In this document: positions 59,901-64,000 of the stretch, piece by piece
Numbering within the stretch: the first letter of the stretch is position 1
How the letters are laid out: the number at the start of each line of letters is the position of its first letter
NCBI RefSeq assembly: GCF_910592395.1
Contig: NC_088312.1
Coordinates: forward strand, 372,001-436,000
Source of the DNA: Lineus longissimus
Lineage: Eukaryota; Nemertea; Pilidiophora; Heteronemertea; Lineidae
DNA length: 64,000 nucleotides
Reading direction: 5' to 3'
Notes under the pieces: model-generated
The model's input: only the letters and a program-made list of their open reading frames with translations
The model's database searches: none
What the model was told of the DNA's origin: nothing
Program-made: the position numbers and the translations under genes

Positions 59901-60555
59901 GGACGTCGTCACGCAATATTCCATATCCTATCTAATATTCGGTGCAACCGTCATAGTCGTCCCGCACGTGACTATATACGGCCTTCTGTTGTTCATTTCG
60001 TTCATCTTGGGCCTCACGTCTGCCCCCTGGGGTGTGCTTCTGCAACTAGTGGTGACGGAAATCGTCGGGAAGGACCGGATGGTGGCAGCATACGGGTACT
60101 CATGGTTCGCGTCCGGGATAGGATTTGTTTTTGGCGCACCGATCGCGGGCTGGTTGCTAGACGCGACAAAAAGCTACGACACCTCCTTATACTTTGGAGG
60201 AAGTTGCGTGATCTTATCAATTCTCATTATGGGCAAGTTTTGGTACGATAGATGCCGGCGGCCTCCAAAGGCGGAAAGTGAAGTTATACCAGAAGTGACG
60301 CCAGCAAGTAATCTGACGCTGAATAAACTAGGCATGATCTACGCCTCAATCGATGGGTTGGCTGCAAGCCACGCTTCAGTTAACAGATTAGCTGCAAGCC
60401 ATGCTTTGGTAAATGGAATTGCGAGAAGCCATGGCTCAATCCGAACCTGTGACGCAGAATCAACTATCAGTGACCTGGATGCAAATACAACGAGGACCGA
60501 AAGTGCTAGTTTTTTAATGAAAGCGTGTGTTGTTGATGATCAAACTCCCTCCTGA
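56685..60555 (+). CDS. SLC16 (monocarboxylate transporter)-like MFS protein
   Basis: Three exons, 56685-56922, 59026-59169 and 59405-60555, join in phase 1 at both junctions to give 510 codons, the usual size of SLC16 members. SLC16 proteins are 12-TM plasma-membrane carriers of monocarboxylates, thyroid hormones, amino acids or creatine. Evidence: TM1 with WGW and YSSGIF; the TM2-3 loop GPIAGMATNKWG; TM4 region YSPAATIAVWYF; and YGWRGCMLILGG...CGALMR, a clear SLC16 signature. TM8 reads GLANFIGR: the Arg of the MCT1 DIFAR motif is kept (residue 281) but the Asp is Asn (277). The C-tail has three 10-residue repeats. Substrate cannot be assigned. Confidence 0.9.
56923..58391. other. Transporter intron 1, first part
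   Basis: No further exon supported. Open frames at 56963-57530 on both strands have no recognised domain. It contains the 166-bp palindrome at 57702-57867. Confidence 0.55.
57702..57867. repeat. 166-bp near-perfect palindrome (76-bp arms)
   Basis: Arms 57702-57777 and 57792-57867 are reverse complements around a 14-base spacer (GAGCCGACAGGCGA). The outer end reads GGGTTCAATTCC on the right arm, close to a pol III B box. I see no clear target-site duplication. It may be a foldback element. Confidence 0.85.
58392..58579 (+). pseudogene. Decayed fourth copy of the transporter first exon
   Basis: The translation from 58392 resembles TM1 of the other first exons (VIVTAAFVSLFIQCGVA against ITVAVAFMALFISLG), but a TAA stands in frame at 58479-58481. 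The later homology (GPTAWIGSVCTGVCC) is in a different frame. A GTAGGT remains at the 3' end, preceded by TTA instead of the GAG seen in copies A and B. Confidence 0.75.
59026..59169 (+). CDS. Transporter exon 2, constant
   Basis: Reads GPIAGMATNKWGYQKVVFLS and on to YTLMVSYGVIAG, with acceptor TTGCAG and donor GTAGGT, phase 1 on both sides. It covers the TM2-TM3 loop, TM3 and the start of TM4. Confidence 0.9.
59405..60555 (+). CDS. Transporter exon 3, constant (TM4-TM12 and C-tail)
   Basis: Acceptor TTTGCAG; the stop TGA is at 60553-60555. It encodes the remainder of the carrier and a cytoplasmic tail in which GLAASHASVN, RLAASHALVN and GIARSHGSIR follow each other (residues 445-474). Confidence 0.92.
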
Positions 60556-61770
60556 TGAGGGCACTAACAGTCTTCGAAGGCATGTAGGATTGCTCAGGGA
60601 AGGAACTTTTAGGTTGACCTTGCAGACCTTGCAGTCTTCGCTGGTCGACTTGGCATCGACCAGCGTAGAAGTGCACTCACACGATGTCAATCTGCAAATG
60701 ATGATGTGCCAATGAAGTGTGTGGTGATTGATTCATTAGATGTCGCGGTAAGACATACAAACCATGTGATGTGATGCTCAATATATTTTGTGTAGTAATG
60801 TACTTTTCTATGGCCTGCACATCAACATTCCATTGTGACTGCATCAGTGTTTGGATCCGCCCCTGTCTACAGGCGATGAAGGAGGGGGCTGACGAACAAA
60901 TGAATCGCCACGAGTAAACCATATATTTTTAACCAACGTTAAAAAAGAACGAGCATTGTGTGTCAAAACATTGAGAGTCAATTTGCCTTCCCTCGGGAAG
61001 TGAACTACTTCCCTCGTGTTCTTTCTCAAAATTTGCCAAAAAAATAAAAATTTGTGTCTGTTTTTTTTAATGAAAATTTATAGAGAAAATTTCTAAAAAA
61101 GGATTTGTCAAAAACACAGTTTTATCCAGTTTTGACCCATTTTTTGACGAAATTTAAAAAATAAAAAATTTCCGGAAATAAAATTTACCCAACATAAAAA
61201 TCTGCCCATCAAGAAATCTATGTTGGGCAGACATAAATTTCATGACACCACGTAAACCAGACCTGACACGACATTTCTTATGTACAGTATGAACAACGAA
61301 TCATATGTAAACAACAAATCATATTTGTTAAAAACAACATTGGAGCATCTCTGGACTTGCGAGTGCTTAAACTTATAGACATTACAATCCACTTAGTACA
61401 AACATATCATAACGACTACCCCCATGATGGCTTTTCTACCTGTTGTTATTGATACTCCAGTTGTTTTATTAGTGCTTGGAACATCTTATTGTTCAGCGAA
61501 AAAATCGTGGGATCGGTTGTTCAAACAAGCTAGTCACTATCCTGGCGTTGACATCGAGTCTAATGTGCTCAGTTAAGGATATATATATATGTAATACCCA
61601 CTAGCTTGATTTGAACTGCTGTGAGCCCCCTGATATCACAACCTATCGAATTGCAAAGAATGGTCTAACATATCCTAGCCTGTGGCTGCTTGCATCCATA
61701 TCGAATCGTGACCGGGAATGGTTCCATATTTATCACTATATCCGCTTCGACTCCAGATATTCAAAGTGGA
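60556..61770 (+). other. Transporter 3' UTR and intergenic sequence
   Basis: No coding signal. A small hairpin (10-bp arms CGCTGGTCGA at 60639-60648 and 60656-60665) lies near the stop. AATAAA occurs at 61045-61050 in a very A/T-rich stretch (61030-61190) and is the likely 3' end. A short TA microsatellite is at about 61580. Confidence 0.5.
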
Positions 61771-62620
61771 TTTCTACCTAGGTTTCCCGTGCATCTATTG
61801 AGTGTTGGCAGCGGATTGATCAAGTCCTGTTCTGTTCAGGTCCCTAAACAGCTCCACAACCCATCTCTCGTGAGTGACATCAAATAGTAACTCAGAACTT
61901 TGAGACTTGGTTCTGGGACTGTAGCATTCGTCCAATTCCTGTCCCTTAAAGACTCCGCAACCTATCTCAAATAGTAACTCAGAACTTTGAGACTTGGTTC
62001 TGGGACTGTGGCATTCGTCCAATTCCTGTCCCTTAAAGACTCCGCATCCTATCTCAAATAGTAACTCAGAACTTTGAGACTTGGTTCTGGGACTGTGGCA
62101 TTCGTCCAATTCCTGTCCCTTAAAGACTCCGCATCCTATCTCAAATAGTAACTCAGAACTTTGAGACTTGGTTCTGGGACTGTGGCATTCGTCCAATTCC
62201 TGTCCCTTAAAGACTCCGCATCCTATCTCAAATAGTAACTCAGAACTTTGAGACTTGGTTCTGGGACTGTGGCATTCGTCCAATTCCTGTCCCTTAAAGA
62301 CTCCGCATCCTATCTCAAATAGTAACTCAGAACTTTGAGACTTGGTTCCGCGACTGTGGCATTCGACAAATTCCTGTCCCTGAAAGACTCCGCAACCTAT
62401 CTCAAATAGTTATTCAGAACTTTGAGACTTGGTTTTGCGATGGGGGCATGGGATTGACTGAGTTCTCCCCAGTTCTTGTCCCTAAATGACTCTGTAACCC
62501 ATCTCTCGTGATTGACATCAAATAGTAATTCAGAACTTTGAGACTTGGTTTTGCGATGGGGGCATGGGATTGACTGAGTTCTCCCCAGTTCCTGTCCCTA
62601 AACGACTCTGTAACAGATTC
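61771..62620 (-). repeat. 87-bp minisatellite derived from the receptor 3' end
   Basis: ATAGT(A/T)A(C/T)TC recurs at 61884, 61971, 62058, 62145, 62232, 62319 and 62406, spaced exactly 87 bp. A longer 116-bp unit then leads to 62522, next to the receptor stop codon. The outermost units carry an extra ATCTCTCGTGA(G/T)TGACATC segment that the inner ones lack. Because 87 is divisible by three, one minus-strand frame stays open for 162 codons (61795-62283), which I read as a by-product. Confidence 0.92.
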
Positions 62621-62838
62621 ATTTCTTTCTCTTCAATGTAGATGACGGCGTAGATCTTCGGAATGAACAGACAAACGTGGATGACGAAGGCATTGATGAA
62701 CATAGCGATGGTCAGGTAGATGACCTTGAGGCCGGCGTTACTGGAGGTGAAGTAGGTCGGAATGAAGGCCATCCAGAGGACGAGGGTCGTGTAGACACTG
62801 AAGGTGATGAAACGGGTCTCGTTGAAGTTGCTTGGGAC
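62530..62838 (-). CDS. Receptor last exon (TM6, TM7, short tail)
   Basis: Acceptor TTTCAG, 102 codons and a TGA at 62530-62532. Residues after TM7 (LLQSRLGTGTGENSVNPMPP onward) coincide with a minisatellite unit. Confidence 0.85.
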   Translation of the reverse strand, partial: VPSNFNETRFITFSVYTTLVLWMAFIPTYFTSSNAGLKVIYLTIAMFINAFVIHVCLFIPKIYAVIYIEEKEMNLLQSRLGTGTGENSVNPMPPSQNQVSKF

Positions 62839-63383
62839 CTGAAACAGAGGATTGAGCATACACTACTACAACACGCCTATAAGATTAACCAACCTTTCTA
62901 CATGATTAACAGGCAGGATCTCCAGCCTTTCATTTAACTCTTTAGATTTTACTTTAACCCCGGGCCAAGTTCTTTCAACAGGCAAAATCATTATGCAAAT
63001 CCGAGCAACGTTCTATCCAGATTATATGTGGAATCCAAGCCAGGATTTTTTGAAATACTTAAAAGATGATTGAAGACCACTTAGACCCGGAAACAATCAA
63101 TCAATGCTTCTTTGGAAGATCTTTCGGAAAAACTTCTTTAAGATGATGTCAATTTCTCTTGTTTCTGAAGTCATTCTCTCAACCCCCGTGGAAAACATAC
63201 CTTCCGAGCCTTGAATGCAAATGCTGTCGTTGCTAGGACGAGGACGAGGTTGTAGATGAGCGGAGTGAGTAGAATCAACATGGTGGTGTGGCAGCCAAGC
63301 TCCACGTAATTCACGGTGGGGACGGGCATAGTCTTCTGGGGAATAGGTGGGTCATGGATGGCTACTGCAGCACATATGATGAC
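62530..63383 (-). CDS. mGluR-like class C GPCR, last two exons (partial gene)
   Basis: Exons 63201-63383 and 62530-62838 join in phase 0. They encode TM5 (LILLTPLIYNLVLVLATTAF), the intracellular loop FKARKVPSNFNETRFITF, TM6 (YTTLVLWMAFIPTYF) and TM7 (CLFIPKIYAVIY). The VPxNFNE-x6-YTT-x3-WxAFxP pattern and the PKxY end of TM7 are diagnostic of metabotropic glutamate-type receptors. The N-terminal Venus-flytrap and TM1-4 exons must lie right of the window. The cytoplasmic tail after IEEKEMN is only about 28 residues and is encoded by the first unit of the adjacent minisatellite. Whether the ligand is glutamate cannot be told from this part. Confidence 0.88.
63201..63383 (-). CDS. Receptor penultimate exon (EL2, TM5)
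   Basis: Starts VIICAAVAIHDPPIPQK after a CTGTAG acceptor and ends TAFAFKARK at a GTATGT donor; 61 codons, phase 0. Confidence 0.88.
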
Positions 63384-63420
63384 CTACAGAGTGAAAGTAT
63401 TCAAGTTATAGCTCAGTCAT

Positions 63421-63491
63421 GTCACTGGGGGTGGGTATGGTCGGGACAGAATGGCTCGGTCGATAAAGGCAACAACACTACAAATGATCAC
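63421..63491 (-). pseudogene. Decayed duplicate of the receptor penultimate exon
   Basis: On the minus strand GTGATCATTTGTAGTG aligns with the real exon start GTCATCATATGTGCTG. The translated fragment VIICSVVAFIDRAILSRPYP resembles VIICAAVAIHDPPIP at its start. No AG acceptor precedes it, and a TGA follows. Confidence 0.5.
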
Positions 63492-64000
63492 GTGGAGAAC
63501 GAGATAGTTTGCTGTTGGGGCTCCGTGCTGATGATGTGCATGGCCTTCTTTTTTGTGGGTGGGTAAATTAAGGCCACCGACCCGTACATGCTCACGTGTT
63601 GGGTGAAATGTTGTACAGTAATAACTCAGCGGGATGTACATGACATCCAGACGTCATTGCAACGATGGCGAAAATGATCTCGTGAGGACGACTGCTAACG
63701 ACCAAGAGTTGGATTACCACCAATCTCACCCTAATGATGGATTCTCCTGTCGTCTGTTAAGCTAATTAGAAAGTATAGAATAAGGAAGCTAGTTATTCAT
63801 GTGCAAGCGCTCCAATGTCTAATGACTGATTGGAATAGGTCATATGTTGTATATTCTATTTCAAGCAATTAGCAGTTTGATATTGAATATTAGACAAGCA
63901 GACATAATGATTTGGGTACATTTTTGTGTCATCCGTATCTTAGACCGAAGCCAGTCCCACCTGAAGGCATATCGGGTAAATTCAAGAGTCGGTATCGATA
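63492..64000. other. Right edge, no gene found
   Basis: Presumably intron of the class C receptor gene. No exon is visible on either strand. Confidence 0.55.

Noticed and set aside
61795-62283. 162-codon repeat protein on the minus strand
   Set aside because: It is the 87-bp minisatellite read in its open frame, shifted relative to the receptor frame, with no splice context.

Overview
This is a eukaryotic, metazoan window: intron-rich genes with GT/AG splice sites, a BEL/Pao LTR retrotransposon, a tRNA-derived SINE, a large satellite array and several minisatellites. The protein families (a full-length SHANK synaptic scaffold, an SLC16/MCT-type transporter, a metabotropic-glutamate-type class C receptor) and the compact introns suggest a non-vertebrate animal. 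An invertebrate deuterostome such as amphioxus is plausible, but the species is not proved by this sequence.

Layout. (1) 1-4217, minus: the 5' part of a BEL/Pao retrotransposon with an uninterrupted gag-pol frame of 1,320 codons running off the left edge, a primer-binding site matching initiator tRNA-Met, and a short 5' LTR. (2) 4216-16350: about 12.1 kb of a 70-bp satellite (roughly 173 units) into which the retrotransposon abuts. The array contains a 4,210-bp (60-unit) block present twice in tandem. Its right edge decays into diverged units that still keep the 70-bp phase. (3) 16570-46959, minus: the whole SHANK coding region. I assembled 18 coding exons from splice sites, phase and homology: SPN, ankyrin repeats, SH3, PDZ, a 4-kb proline-rich last exon and SAM. 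The total is 6,201 nt, or 2,066 residues. One intron inside the PDZ domain holds two further open segments with good donors in the same phase, which may form an undescribed internal-promoter isoform. Introns also hold a SINE and several tandem repeats. (4) 46960-51516: no gene found. (5) 51517-60555, plus: an SLC16-like transporter. Its constant exons 2 and 3 are preceded by three open, phase-compatible candidate first exons (two from a recent tandem duplication) and one dead copy, an arrangement like the UGT1 locus. A perfect 83-bp palindromic insertion with 9-bp direct repeats and a 166-bp palindrome lie here. (6) 61771-63383, minus: the last two 7TM exons of an mGluR-like receptor. Its C-terminal tail is the first unit of an 87-bp minisatellite, and a decayed duplicate of the upstream exon lies next to it.

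Strongest candidates for something undescribed: the variable-first-exon transporter locus, the candidate SHANK exon with two RVxF (PP1-docking-like) motifs 50 residues apart, the SHANK tail with seven PPxxF Homer-type motifs, and the 60-unit block duplication of the satellite. All splice models here are read by eye and need RNA evidence.
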